NCBI RefSeq assembly: GCF_000970855.1
Contig: NZ_KQ034047.1
Location: 285,623-349,622, forward strand
From: Lactobacillus helsingborgensis
Lineage (GTDB): Bacteria > Bacillota > Bacilli > Lactobacillales > Lactobacillaceae
Reading direction: 5' to 3'
Length of the DNA stretch: 64,000 nucleotides
Shown: positions 26,590 through 35,583 of the stretch, one piece after another
Position numbering within the stretch: position 1 is the first letter of the stretch
How the letters are laid out: every line of letters starts with the position of its first letter
Program-made: the position numbers and the translations under genes
Notes under the pieces: generated by a model
Databases searched by the model: none
What the model saw: only the letters and a program-made list of their open reading frames with translations
Told to the model about the DNA's origin: nothing

Positions 26590-27945
26590 ATGAAAAACAG
26601 CCAGTCTCCAGCATCATATCCGAAGATTTCTAATAAACACCACATGAGAATTCACTGGAAACAATTTTTCAAAAGTCCAGATGATACTTTAGTCAAAGAT
26701 ATCACCTTAGTAGAAAAAGGATCTTTAGTCGGCAGAATTGGCATAATGCTACTTCAATGTGGTACTGGGGCTTGGCGCGTACGGGATTCTATGAATACCA
26801 TTGCACGTGCACTTAAAATCACTTGTTCAGCAGACATTGGTCTAGTAAATATTAGTTATACCTGTTTCGACGTTGACAACAAGTCTTACTCACAAACCCT
26901 TTCCTTACCGGCTACGGAAGTAAATATGAACAAGCTTAATGAAATGGAAGAATTTGTCAGAAAATTTGAAACTGAAAATGATTATTGGACAATTGGTGCA
27001 GTTCACCACCAGTTGAATCAAATTGAGCGCCATACTCAAAATTATCCTTTAATCATTTCTGCCTTGAGTGCCGGCTTAGCCTGTGCCAGTTTTATTTTTC
27101 TCCTTGGTGGTGGAATACCGGAAATGTTATGTACATTTTTTGGAGCGCTCATTGGTAACTACCTGCAGCAATTATTAGGACAGAAAAAAATCACTCTAGT
27201 TGCCAAAATAACTGTTGGTGTGGCTATTTCCTGCGCGGTCTACTTCATCTGCTTTAAAGTAGGGACAATACTTTGTGGTTGGGGAAATAATCATGCGTAT
27301 GGCTACATTGGGTCAATGCTTTATGTCATACCCGGATTTCCCTTTATTACTTCTGGTCTTGATATGTCAAAACTTGATATGCGATCAGGGCTGGAGAGAC
27401 TAGCCTACGCAATACTTGTTGTCATGATTGCATCAATGGTGGGCTGGGGTACGGCTACTATGCTCAACTTATCACCCGGTACAATGCCTAAAATTGCTCT
27501 TAGTCCAGTGCTATTAACAACTTTAAGAATGATCGCCAGTTTCTGTGGTGTTTTTGGCTTTTCAATCTTGTTTAATGCTAAAGTATCAATGGCGACTGTA
27601 GCAGCAGTTATTGGAGCGTTGGCAAATACATTGCGTTTAAGTCTAGTTGAATTTAATCATGTTCCGGCCGCCTTAGCAGCATTCATCGGAGCATTGTTAG
27701 CAGGACTAATTGCCAGTTTTGTCCGTGATAAAGTTGGTTTCCCTCGTATTGCAATCACTGTACCTGCAATCGTCATAATGGTTCCCGGTTTATACATGTA
27801 TCGTGCTGTCTTTAATTTTGGTATTACTAACATTAATGTTGGTGCTTATTGGATTATGGATGCTTTAATGATTATTACTGCCCTGCCAATCGGTTTACTA
27901 ACCGCTCGGATTTTAACAGATGCAAAGTGGCGGCATGCAGATTAA
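26590..27945 (+). CDS. ThrE-type exporter, both halves fused
   Basis: A protein of 451 residues that combines the YjjP-like part (soluble segment to about 145 with GTGAWRVRDSMNTIARAL, then five helices) and the YjjB-like part from about 300, ending with TVPAIVIMVPGLYMYRAVF. This is the classical single-chain ThrE layout (DUF1212 plus ThrE_2) for export of threonine/serine or related small acids. The ATG at 26590 follows AAAGG at about 14 bases; a GTG at 26575 touches the binding site. It starts divergently from marR and ends at its own terminator. Confidence 0.8.
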   Translation: MKNSQSPASYPKISNKHHMRIHWKQFFKSPDDTLVKDITLVEKGSLVGRIGIMLLQCGTGAWRVRDSMNTIARALKITCSADIGLVNISYTCFDVDNKSYSQTLSLPATEVNMNKLNEMEEFVRKFETENDYWTIGAVHHQLNQIERHTQNYPLIISALSAGLACASFIFLLGGGIPEMLCTFFGALIGNYLQQLLGQKKITLVAKITVGVAISCAVYFICFKVGTILCGWGNNHAYGYIGSMLYVIPGFPFITSGLDMSKLDMRSGLERLAYAILVVMIASMVGWGTATMLNLSPGTMPKIALSPVLLTTLRMIASFCGVFGFSILFNAKVSMATVAAVIGALANTLRLSLVEFNHVPAALAAFIGALLAGLIASFVRDKVGFPRIAITVPAIVIMVPGLYMYRAVFNFGITNINVGAYWIMDALMIITALPIGLLTARILTDAKWRHAD

Positions 27946-27968
27946 GTTTATTCAAGGATGATTCTTTT

Positions 27969-27999
27969 TACCTAGCTATATTTTTAGTTAGGTATTTTA
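27969..27999 (+). terminator. terminator of the fused exporter gene
   Basis: The stem TACCTAGCT / AGTTAGGTA contains one G-U pair, has an 8-base loop, and is followed by TTTTATTT. It begins 24 bases after the stop codon. Confidence 0.7.
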
Positions 28000-28134
28000 T
28001 TTGCACTCAGTTATTATAGGAACGTATATTTTAATTTACTTAAATTTGTTCGTATTTTACTCTATTTTTATGATAAAAATTATGCTAAACTAAGATAATA
28101 GTTTAAAAATAAGAACATTATTAAGGAGGATTAT

Positions 28135-29154
28135 ATGAGTTCAGTCGTTACACCAGAATTTACCCGTGGCTTGCCTAAAGCCGAATTGCACTTGCATATT
28201 GAAGGCACTTTAGAGCCAGAACTGAAGCTAAAGTTAGCTAAACGCAATCATGTCGATATAGGTCAAACGACCATTGCCGATGTCCAAAAAACATATAATT
28301 ATCATGACTTAGCATCATTTTTAGCTGTGTATTATCCAGCAATGAATGTTTTACAAACTGAAGAAGACTTTTACGACTTGGCTTGGGACTACTTAACTAA
28401 GGCAGCTGCCAATAATGTACGGCATGTTGAACTCTTTTTTGATCCCCAAGCCCATACTAGCCGTGGCATCCCCTTTGAAGTTGTTCTAAATGGACTTTAT
28501 CAAGCTACAGTTGATGCCCGTGCTTTAAATGTCGATGCTCATCTGATCATGTGCTTTTTACGTGATTTTTCAAAGGAATCAGCTAGAAAAACACTGCAGG
28601 AAGGTCTGAAATACCGGGATAAAATTATTGGCATTGGACTTGATTCTGATGAACATAATAATCCTCCGCTAAAATTTGCCCGTCAATTTGAAGAAGCAGC
28701 TTCTGCTGGACTTCATATCACCACTCACTGTGATATTGATCAAAAAGATTCAATCGAACATATCCGTCAGGCATTAGAAATAATGGAAGTTGAACGTCTT
28801 GATCACGGTACCAACATTGTGGAAGATCCAGATTTGGTAGAATTAGCAGCCAAAAGAAAGATCGGCTTAACGTCTTGCCCACTGTCTAATAGCTTTGTAT
28901 CACCAGAGATGAAAGGTCAAGAGGTTATTGAGCTATTAAATGCCGGTGTCAAAGTATCTATTAACTCGGATGACCCTGCCTATTTTAAGGGCTATATTAG
29001 TGACAATTACTATGCTCTAGCACAAAAATATGATCTTACCAAAGACCAAATAGTGCAGCTTGCTAAGAATTCTTTTGAAACTTCTTGGATAAGCCAACGT
29101 CAAAAACAATTATATTTAGATGAAATTGATCACTTTGTAACAGCAAACGCATAA
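28135..29154 (+). CDS. adenine deaminase, adenosine-deaminase-like (Aah1 type)
   Basis: A protein of 339 residues of the amidohydrolase superfamily. Zinc and catalytic residues are in KAELHLHIEGTLEPE, THCD, RLDHGTNI and SINSDDPAYF. The choice of adenine over adenosine deaminase rests on three blocks that I associate with the Aah1 branch: HIEGTLEPE (adenosine deaminases read HLDGA/S), IGLDSDEHNNPP (in place of DLAGDE) and NSDDPAYFKGY. Adenine would become hypoxanthine for purine salvage. A GGAGG binding site precedes the ATG. Many automatic annotations would say adenosine deaminase. Confidence 0.78.
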   Translation: MSSVVTPEFTRGLPKAELHLHIEGTLEPELKLKLAKRNHVDIGQTTIADVQKTYNYHDLASFLAVYYPAMNVLQTEEDFYDLAWDYLTKAAANNVRHVELFFDPQAHTSRGIPFEVVLNGLYQATVDARALNVDAHLIMCFLRDFSKESARKTLQEGLKYRDKIIGIGLDSDEHNNPPLKFARQFEEAASAGLHITTHCDIDQKDSIEHIRQALEIMEVERLDHGTNIVEDPDLVELAAKRKIGLTSCPLSNSFVSPEMKGQEVIELLNAGVKVSINSDDPAYFKGYISDNYYALAQKYDLTKDQIVQLAKNSFETSWISQRQKQLYLDEIDHFVTANA

Positions 29155-29174
29155 TTTAAAATTTACACAAAAAG

Positions 29175-29204
29175 GCCAGCTCATATTAAATGAGTTGGCT
29201 TTTT
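29175..29204. terminator. bidirectional terminator
   Basis: The stem GCCAGCTCA / TGAGTTGGC has a 7-base loop and T5 on both sides. It serves the deaminase gene on the plus strand and the flavoprotein operon on the minus strand. Confidence 0.8.
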
Positions 29205-29246
29205 CGCTGGTATAATGTTTTATTTTGAAATTATTTTTTTACTATT

Positions 29247-30692
29247 TTATTTATGAGCTGCAATTGCTTTAATTGCGTTGCGTCCAGAAAAGATGCAATA
29301 TCCTGCATGCGTGCCAGGAATATTAACACCATAGGTGTCACCATATAAAACGGCTGAACCATCGCCACCAATAGCATACAAGCCCTTAATTGGTCTACCT
29401 TTAGTATCCAATACTTCATTATTAGTGTTAACCCGCAGACCGTCACCGGTAGTATAGGCCCCAACGCCTAATTCAATTGCGTAAAATGGACCATCACCAT
29501 CAACTGGCAACATGTATTTAGCCGGCTTATGGAAATCAGTATCTTCACCGTTGGCAGCCATTTCATTATAGTGTTTGACATAATCAACTAAGTTAGGAGT
29601 TTCAATTTCTTGAGCCAATTCTTCCAGCGTTGCAGCTTTATGCAGGTATTCGCGACCTTCTTTTTCAGCTTTGGCAATATCATCACGCAAAGTTGGGTAT
29701 CTGTCTTCCGGAACAAACGGTTTCATAGACCTTGGATATGACTTATCAGTAAAGTCATCCAAAATCTTTTGGCTAAAGATACAGAAAACCCGGTCTTGAC
29801 GGTTCATTGAGTTGCCTTCGTTTGCCCAGTTCACTACAGCTGCGCTTTCATCGACAAAACGTTCACCGAGCTCATTGACCCACATTTGTGGTTGATCACA
29901 AACTGAACTCCAGATGGCTGTGCCCCAGAGCTTGAATGAAGGGACAGTCTTATCTTTCAATTGGCCGCCAAACATCATCGCCATTCCCGTAAAGTACTTC
30001 TTAGCGCCCAACTTCCAGGCCAATCTCAAACCGTCTCCCGTATTTTTACCAGAGTTAACTGGGATAATGTTATCAGGATTTTGGTGTGGTGTATTTTCTA
30101 ATAATTTTTGATCATTTAAGTATCCACCTGTTGCCAAAACAACGTTTTTGGCATTAACCACTTTCGTCACTTTTTCAATGACGTCAGTTAAAGTAACATC
30201 ATAAGTGCCGTCTGCATTTTTCTTTAAGTCAGTCACTCTCGTTAATGTGGCAATGGTTATGCCCTTCTTTTTAGCATACGGTTCCAGGCCATTATGAATA
30301 GCATCATGCCCCCTGCCTTTAAACAAATGCCAAGTTCTAGCACCAGAACCCAAATTGGCAACCATTCCAATTTCAGCGCCATGGTCCTCAAGCCAAGAAA
30401 CATTTTTACCAGCATTTGCAATATACTTTTGCCACATTTTGCCGTCAGCCTTGTAATGCGAATAAGTTAATTCCTCTTTAAGTAATTCTTCCTTATTAAG
30501 TGTGGCATTATCCTTTTTTTGCAATTCAGAGTCGGCGGCAAAAACACCTTCTACATAATTGCCAGTTCCGCCAGTCGTTTTACCTTTTTCAACCAGCAAA
30601 GTCTTTAGGTTATTGTCAACAGCTTCATCTGCAGCGGCAAAGCCGGCAAGACCTGCTCCCACAATGACTACATCATATTTTTCTTGTGTCAT
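29247..30692 (-). CDS. FAD-dependent oxidoreductase, fumarate-reductase-like
   Basis: A protein of 481 residues. The N-terminal Rossmann motif VVIVGAGLAGFAAADEA binds FAD; the FAD_binding_2 fold ends in NIPGTHAGYCIFSGRNA. No FMN_bind domain and no signal peptide are present, so it is cytoplasmic and needs an external electron donor. The block that in fumarate reductase reads HGxNRLGGN and holds a substrate Arg is not recognisable here. The natural acceptor is therefore probably another unsaturated acid or keto compound. It is last in a four-gene unit read leftwards, 63 bases after the FMN_bind flavoprotein gene. Confidence 0.8.
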   Translation of the reverse strand: MTQEKYDVVIVGAGLAGFAAADEAVDNNLKTLLVEKGKTTGGTGNYVEGVFAADSELQKKDNATLNKEELLKEELTYSHYKADGKMWQKYIANAGKNVSWLEDHGAEIGMVANLGSGARTWHLFKGRGHDAIHNGLEPYAKKKGITIATLTRVTDLKKNADGTYDVTLTDVIEKVTKVVNAKNVVLATGGYLNDQKLLENTPHQNPDNIIPVNSGKNTGDGLRLAWKLGAKKYFTGMAMMFGGQLKDKTVPSFKLWGTAIWSSVCDQPQMWVNELGERFVDESAAVVNWANEGNSMNRQDRVFCIFSQKILDDFTDKSYPRSMKPFVPEDRYPTLRDDIAKAEKEGREYLHKAATLEELAQEIETPNLVDYVKHYNEMAANGEDTDFHKPAKYMLPVDGDGPFYAIELGVGAYTTGDGLRVNTNNEVLDTKGRPIKGLYAIGGDGSAVLYGDTYGVNIPGTHAGYCIFSGRNAIKAIAAHK

Positions 30693-30755
30693 AATCTATT
30701 CCTCAAATTAAAGCTATGCTGTTATTTTTCTTACATAGTCTTGAACATATCTATT

Positions 30756-32621
30756 CTATTTTCCAGCTTTGGCAGTTTCAGCCGCATCAATTCCGGCCAG
30801 TCTACCCGAAATATAAGCAAATCCTAAAGTACCACCTTCAAAATCGACATATGCTTTGCCATACATGCCAGAAGCATCTGCACCTGCTACGTACAGGTTA
30901 GGTACAGGTTCACCATTTGGTGCTAATGCGTGCATTTTTTCATCAATTGTTGCTCCGCCAAGGGTACCGAGGTTGCGGGCAATAAACTTAACGGCATAAA
31001 ATGGACCCTGCTCTACCGGTATCATTCTCTTGGTATCTGAGAAGAAGAGATCATCCTCACCTTTCTTCTTAGCATCATTGTATTGCGCAACTGATTTTTG
31101 CAAATTAGATTTGTCTACACCCATTTTTTCAGCTAATTCAGCAATTGTATCTGCAATAAATACCACATTGGTTGATGCAAGCTTATTTAAAAGTGCAGTA
31201 AAATCTGTCTTTTCGTGTTCATGCTTGATGTTTTCAGCAGTATCAGTTGGGAAATTAAATTCCATGTAAAATTCACGGTGGTTCTTCCACTTGCCATAGT
31301 GATCTTCGATTGCGACAGTTCCGCCTTCTTTGATCTTATCCAGCATTGCCTGATCTAAGATGACAAATTCTGTTTGTTGCGGTTGTTCTGATAATTCAGC
31401 ACCGTGTACGGCAAAGTCTAAGGCGTGTGTTTCACTAGCATAACGTTGACCGCGATTATTTACGCGCAAGTTAGGGAAGTTTGACAAAGCGTTAACAGGC
31501 ATCCAATTTGGACCAACAAGTTTTGCCATGTCACCAACGTCTTTATTACTGAAAGTTTGCCAGAAGTAGTGCGTTGAGCCGTTAATATGGTGAGCAGTAC
31601 CAGCGTCCCAAGCCATGTTCAAGCCGTCACCAGTGTTTTGTAAAACCTGTCCTTGTGTGTTGACATCGCCCAAATATTTTTTACGCATTTCAGGATTGCC
31701 GCCAAAGCCACCAGTAGCAATGACAACTTTTTTAGCATTAACATGTAGTGATTTGTCATCACCTTCGGCAATTAAGCCGGTAACTTTGCCTGCATCATCT
31801 TGCAGTAATTTTTTACCAGCAAAACCGAAGTACATCTTGCCACCGATTGACTTGAATTTTTCAATCAATTTAGTTACTGCCTTAGTGCCGCCTTCTTGAT
31901 AACCATGAAGAGTAGCCGGCATGCCAATGTGATCGTAACTGCCACCAGTACCAGCGTCAACTAATTTCATAATAGCGCCGTTTTCATTTAACCAATCAAC
32001 AGTCTTTCCTGATTCGTCAATAATGCGGCGAACCAAAATTGAATTCATATAGCCTTGAGAAGCATCCATGTATTCGTCATAAAGCCACTTCTTGGAAACC
32101 ACTGCATCTTGGTCTTTTTGTTGTTGACTATCTCCGGCAAACATACCACCGGCAAAAGTACTTGCACCGAGTGGTGAAATGGTCTTTTCAAATAAAGCAA
32201 CGCTTGCGCCATGTTGACGAGCAGCTAAAGCAGCTGCCACGCCGGCACCACCGGCACCGACTACAGCAACATCAACATTGATTGTTTCTTCTTTCTTGCC
32301 AGCGGTTTGTCCACCATTTTCTTTCAGAGCGTTGAAGTCAACTCCTGCTTTATTCAGAGCCTCTTTGACTCCTTCAATGATACCGCGTGAAGTTTCAGAT
32401 GCACCAGAAACCACATCAACATCAACTGATTGTTGGTCAACAATCTTTTGCGCCATTTTCTTAAATGCGTTATCAGCTAAGCTGTCGGGCGCATATTTAT
32501 CTAGTGGTTTAACGTTAACGATTTTATCCGTGTCAACCTCAACTTCAAGGTTAATCCGGCTCTCTTTACCTTGACCTGAGCCGGTATATTTACCTGGATT
32601 TGTAGTTATCTTTTTTGCCAT
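30756..32621 (-). CDS. flavoprotein reductase with N-terminal FMN_bind domain
   Basis: A protein of 621 residues. FMN_bind domain spans about 1-95 with the ApbE flavinylation motif DVVSGAS (Asp69 to Ser75; FMN would be attached at Ser72). FAD_binding_2 domain runs from about 113 (VDVAVVGAGGAGVAAALAA) to the end. Such two-flavin enzymes move electrons from a reduced donor through covalent FMN and FAD to an enoate such as fumarate, urocanate, acrylate or cinnamate. The C-terminal substrate block reads KAYVDFEGGTLGFAYISGR and lacks the fumarate Arg. There is no signal peptide, so the acceptor is reduced in the cytoplasm. It lies 19 bases after the MFS gene. Confidence 0.85.
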   Translation of the reverse strand: MAKKITTNPGKYTGSGQGKESRINLEVEVDTDKIVNVKPLDKYAPDSLADNAFKKMAQKIVDQQSVDVDVVSGASETSRGIIEGVKEALNKAGVDFNALKENGGQTAGKKEETINVDVAVVGAGGAGVAAALAARQHGASVALFEKTISPLGASTFAGGMFAGDSQQQKDQDAVVSKKWLYDEYMDASQGYMNSILVRRIIDESGKTVDWLNENGAIMKLVDAGTGGSYDHIGMPATLHGYQEGGTKAVTKLIEKFKSIGGKMYFGFAGKKLLQDDAGKVTGLIAEGDDKSLHVNAKKVVIATGGFGGNPEMRKKYLGDVNTQGQVLQNTGDGLNMAWDAGTAHHINGSTHYFWQTFSNKDVGDMAKLVGPNWMPVNALSNFPNLRVNNRGQRYASETHALDFAVHGAELSEQPQQTEFVILDQAMLDKIKEGGTVAIEDHYGKWKNHREFYMEFNFPTDTAENIKHEHEKTDFTALLNKLASTNVVFIADTIAELAEKMGVDKSNLQKSVAQYNDAKKKGEDDLFFSDTKRMIPVEQGPFYAVKFIARNLGTLGGATIDEKMHALAPNGEPVPNLYVAGADASGMYGKAYVDFEGGTLGFAYISGRLAGIDAAETAKAGK

Positions 32622-32640
32622 ATCTAATAATTCCTTTCAT

Positions 32641-33858
32641 TTATTTGCGTGGGCGACCACCGTTTGCGTCTGGTAAGATTCCAATGATAATAGCGGTGAT
32701 TGCGAAGAACATGCCTTGAATAATAAAGGTCATTTCATAGTTTCTACCTGCAATTAAACCAATTACAGTTGGAAGACATGACGAAAGAAGCAGTGAAACT
32801 GTACTTACAAGTCCTCCGGCACTACCGGCATATTTAGGACCAACTTCAGGGAACTGAATTGGCATTGAGTTCATAATTGGGCCGGTCATAGCACCGAACA
32901 AACCACCAAGAATTAAAGCAATAGTTAGCGGCAATCCCAAAGGTATATACCATGTAAGTGCCATTAAGCCACCACCAATCAAAGTAAAGACAATCATCAC
33001 TGGCTTAGCTTTTTTAGCCTTATTGATAAGACCTGGTCCAAATAAAGAACCACATAAGCTACCAATAGTAGCAATAGCAGCTATCATACTACCTGCAGCA
33101 GGTGTCATACCACGAGCGGCAAATGCTTGAGGCAAAATGCCTGAAAAACTTTCACTAGCAGCAACACCTAAACCACCAGCAAGACCAACTAACCAAGTTT
33201 TCCCACTACGAGCTACAACTTTAAAGTATTTCATTGCTGATTCAGGTTTAGCTTGTTGAGCCTGTGCTGGCGGAATTTCTTCACCTTCAGGTTTTTCTTT
33301 AACAAACAAAATCCAGCAAACAGTTAAGATTAATAACAATGTAGATGAGAAAATGTAAGCTGCCTTAACACTTGGGAACATGTGAGAAGTTAATTGTGTT
33401 AGCATGATACCAATACTTGCTGATGCGAAAAATACACCCATGGCTAGTTTAGTATCCTGCTTAAACCAAGACCCAAAAATTTTCAGTGCGTTGGCGTTCA
33501 AAAGAGCCATGTAAACACCAAAAAGTAATAGCATAATCATCATCGTAGCAAAATTAGTAGCGAATAAACGACCATAAGCGCCTATTATTGAAACAAAGCA
33601 ACCAACACTGACAATTTTCTTAGCACCATATTTGTCTCCAAGTGAGCCAGCAGGAATGCTCAGAAAAACAGCAATAAACATTGGCGCCATGAGCAAACTC
33701 TGAAATTGCGCCGGTGCAATATGTAAAGCCGGCATGACTTGGGTTGCCAAAGCAGAAATCTGATATTGGATATAACTGCTAGTGGCATCCATCAAAGAGA
33801 TGATGGCTAAAATTACCCACCTATAACTTGAAAGTTTAGGTAACTGTTTTTGATCCAT
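32641..33858 (-). CDS. MFS transporter of the flavoprotein operon
   Basis: A protein of 405 residues with 12 hydrophobic segments. The loop between helices 2 and 3, GSLGDKYGAKKIV, is the MFS motif A. It lies between flavoprotein genes (29 bases after one, 19 before the next), so it probably imports the electron acceptor or exchanges it for the reduced product. A paralog broken by a frameshift occupies the same place in the second module at 43.1-44.3 kb. The substrate is not readable from sequence. Confidence 0.82.
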   Translation of the reverse strand: MDQKQLPKLSSYRWVILAIISLMDATSSYIQYQISALATQVMPALHIAPAQFQSLLMAPMFIAVFLSIPAGSLGDKYGAKKIVSVGCFVSIIGAYGRLFATNFATMMIMLLLFGVYMALLNANALKIFGSWFKQDTKLAMGVFFASASIGIMLTQLTSHMFPSVKAAYIFSSTLLLILTVCWILFVKEKPEGEEIPPAQAQQAKPESAMKYFKVVARSGKTWLVGLAGGLGVAASESFSGILPQAFAARGMTPAAGSMIAAIATIGSLCGSLFGPGLINKAKKAKPVMIVFTLIGGGLMALTWYIPLGLPLTIALILGGLFGAMTGPIMNSMPIQFPEVGPKYAGSAGGLVSTVSLLLSSCLPTVIGLIAGRNYEMTFIIQGMFFAITAIIIGILPDANGGRPRK

Positions 33859-33887
33859 AATTTTATAAAGCTCCTTTTAAATAAAAA

Positions 33888-35372
33888 CTAATTTTCAGCA
33901 GCGTTTTGTCCCGCTAAACGACCAAATGTTTGAGCGTGACTGCAAGTGAGACCTGGAACACGATCTGGGTAACTACCCCAGAAGAACCCGCCACTGGCGT
34001 TACCAGCCGCATACAAATGAGGAATTGGCTGACCCTTCTTGTCAATGACTTCCATCTTAGGATTAATGCGTAACCCATCAAGCGTTGCCAGAAGTCGTCC
34101 GCCCATAATGACACCGTAATATGGCGGCTTATCAACTGGGAACAATCTGAACTTTTCTTTACCGAAATCAGTATCAACGCCTGTGGCACACATTTCGTTA
34201 TAACGTTTAACACTGTTAACTAAATTATCTTTTGGCAAATCTAGTTTTTCAGCTAATTCTTCAATGGTATCTGCTTTTTGCACCATGCCATCATCAATTC
34301 TGCGTTGAATTTCAGCCTTGTTTTGTTCAGTATTGTAAATACCAGGCCAGCCCAAACGAGAGCAACCTTGAGTCCTAAATTGTGCCAAGTGATCCATAGT
34401 ATCTTCTGACCAAATTTGTGCTTCCAAATAGCCAGGCTGTTTAGCCATAGCGTTAATATCAAATTGATAAGGAACACTCTCGTTGCCAAAACGTTCACCG
34501 TTCAGGTTAACTTTAAGCATAGGATAGGCACCCATCCAGAAATAGCCGGGACCCTTAAAGTCAATTTGATAATGTTCTTCAGCATTGGTGCCAACCGGAA
34601 CAGCACCACGGTCAAAAATGATTTCAGCTGGTTCTTCGTCACGGGCAGCCCCCACTTTAAGTCCTGCCAGAATACCGGAACCATCATCACGCGGACCATC
34701 TGAATAAACATTCTTCTTGTAGCCGAGCGGATCCCATTTCTTCATTAGCTCAACGTTGCCACCGTAGCCACCAGTACAAATAATGACACCCTTGTTAGCT
34801 TTATATTCTGTTTTTTCACCACTTGAGCGATCACTGGTAATCACACCGGTTACTGCACCACTATCATCTGTAACCAGTTCTTCAAGTTTAGTGTTGTATT
34901 TCAGGGTAACTCCTAATTCTTTGACTTTATCAATTACCCAGTCACCATAATGAGCCCAGCCATTATCAGGTGTAGCAATTGCAAGTTCAGTATTAAAAGC
35001 GGTGTTAACGACTGTTTCATAGTGAGCATCCTTTTGCGGTCTTAAGACACCGCCATTAGGCTTCAAGATATTATCTTCCAGCCAGTTAGCTGTTTCATCT
35101 GCGTGGTTTGCCCAGGTCCAAAGTAGACGCTCATCAACGTTGTCCTGGAAAAATAAGGTCAAGAAGTTCATTAATTTGGCTTTATCAACCTTTATCCCAG
35201 CCCGCTTTTGAGCATTGCTGTTTAAAGCGGCAAAGAAAGACCGGTACAGAAATTGTGAACTGCCCTGTTTATCAATTAACAGGACTTTAGCTCCTTTTTC
35301 TGCCGCTGCACATGCTGCCATACCACCGGAGTTGCTGGCACCAGCGATAATTACATCATACGTATTTTCCAT
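33888..35372 (-). CDS. FAD-dependent oxidoreductase (module A)
   Basis: A protein of 494 residues of the FAD_binding_2 family, beginning MENTYDVIIAGASNSGGMAA (the dinucleotide-binding motif reads GASNSG instead of GxGxxG). The C-terminal block is SYPDRVPGLTCSHAQTFGR, nearer to ketosteroid-dehydrogenase-type ends than to fumarate reductase. There is no FMN_bind domain. It is the first gene of the unit flavoprotein-MFS-flavoprotein-flavoprotein and stands directly downstream of a LysR gene. A close paralog, same length and motifs, is at 44.4-45.9 kb. Confidence 0.82.
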   Translation of the reverse strand: MENTYDVIIAGASNSGGMAACAAAEKGAKVLLIDKQGSSQFLYRSFFAALNSNAQKRAGIKVDKAKLMNFLTLFFQDNVDERLLWTWANHADETANWLEDNILKPNGGVLRPQKDAHYETVVNTAFNTELAIATPDNGWAHYGDWVIDKVKELGVTLKYNTKLEELVTDDSGAVTGVITSDRSSGEKTEYKANKGVIICTGGYGGNVELMKKWDPLGYKKNVYSDGPRDDGSGILAGLKVGAARDEEPAEIIFDRGAVPVGTNAEEHYQIDFKGPGYFWMGAYPMLKVNLNGERFGNESVPYQFDINAMAKQPGYLEAQIWSEDTMDHLAQFRTQGCSRLGWPGIYNTEQNKAEIQRRIDDGMVQKADTIEELAEKLDLPKDNLVNSVKRYNEMCATGVDTDFGKEKFRLFPVDKPPYYGVIMGGRLLATLDGLRINPKMEVIDKKGQPIPHLYAAGNASGGFFWGSYPDRVPGLTCSHAQTFGRLAGQNAAEN

Positions 35373-35407
35373 TTTTATCCCTCACTTTTAAATAAAACCT
35401 TTAACCG

Positions 35408-35427
35408 CTTTCATAATACTATGAAAG
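35408..35427. promoter_or_regulatory. inverted repeat before module A
   Basis: CTTTCATA-ATAC-TATGAAAG is a perfect 8+8 inverted repeat with a 4-base centre, 36 bases before the flavoprotein start codon. The centre contains TATTAT on the minus strand, a possible -10. It may be an operator; LysR proteins also use longer T-N11-A sites, so the assignment is open. Confidence 0.45.
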
Positions 35428-35510
35428 AGGGAAATCTCTGCACGCATTTAAGAATTGAGGATTACCAAATGGAATACATAACAATATCTTCAACATAAAT
35501 ATGCAATAAA

Positions 35511-35554
35511 AAATACTTGCAATATTAGCAAAGTCGCCTTTACTGCAAGTATTT
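35511..35554 (-). terminator. terminator of lysR (module A)
   Basis: The stem AAATACTTGCA / TGCAAGTATTT has a 22-base loop and T6 on the minus strand. It lies 30 bases after the lysR stop codon and separates it from the flavoprotein operon. Confidence 0.7.
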
Positions 35555-35583
35555 TTAAATAACAATAATTTTAATTGATAAAA

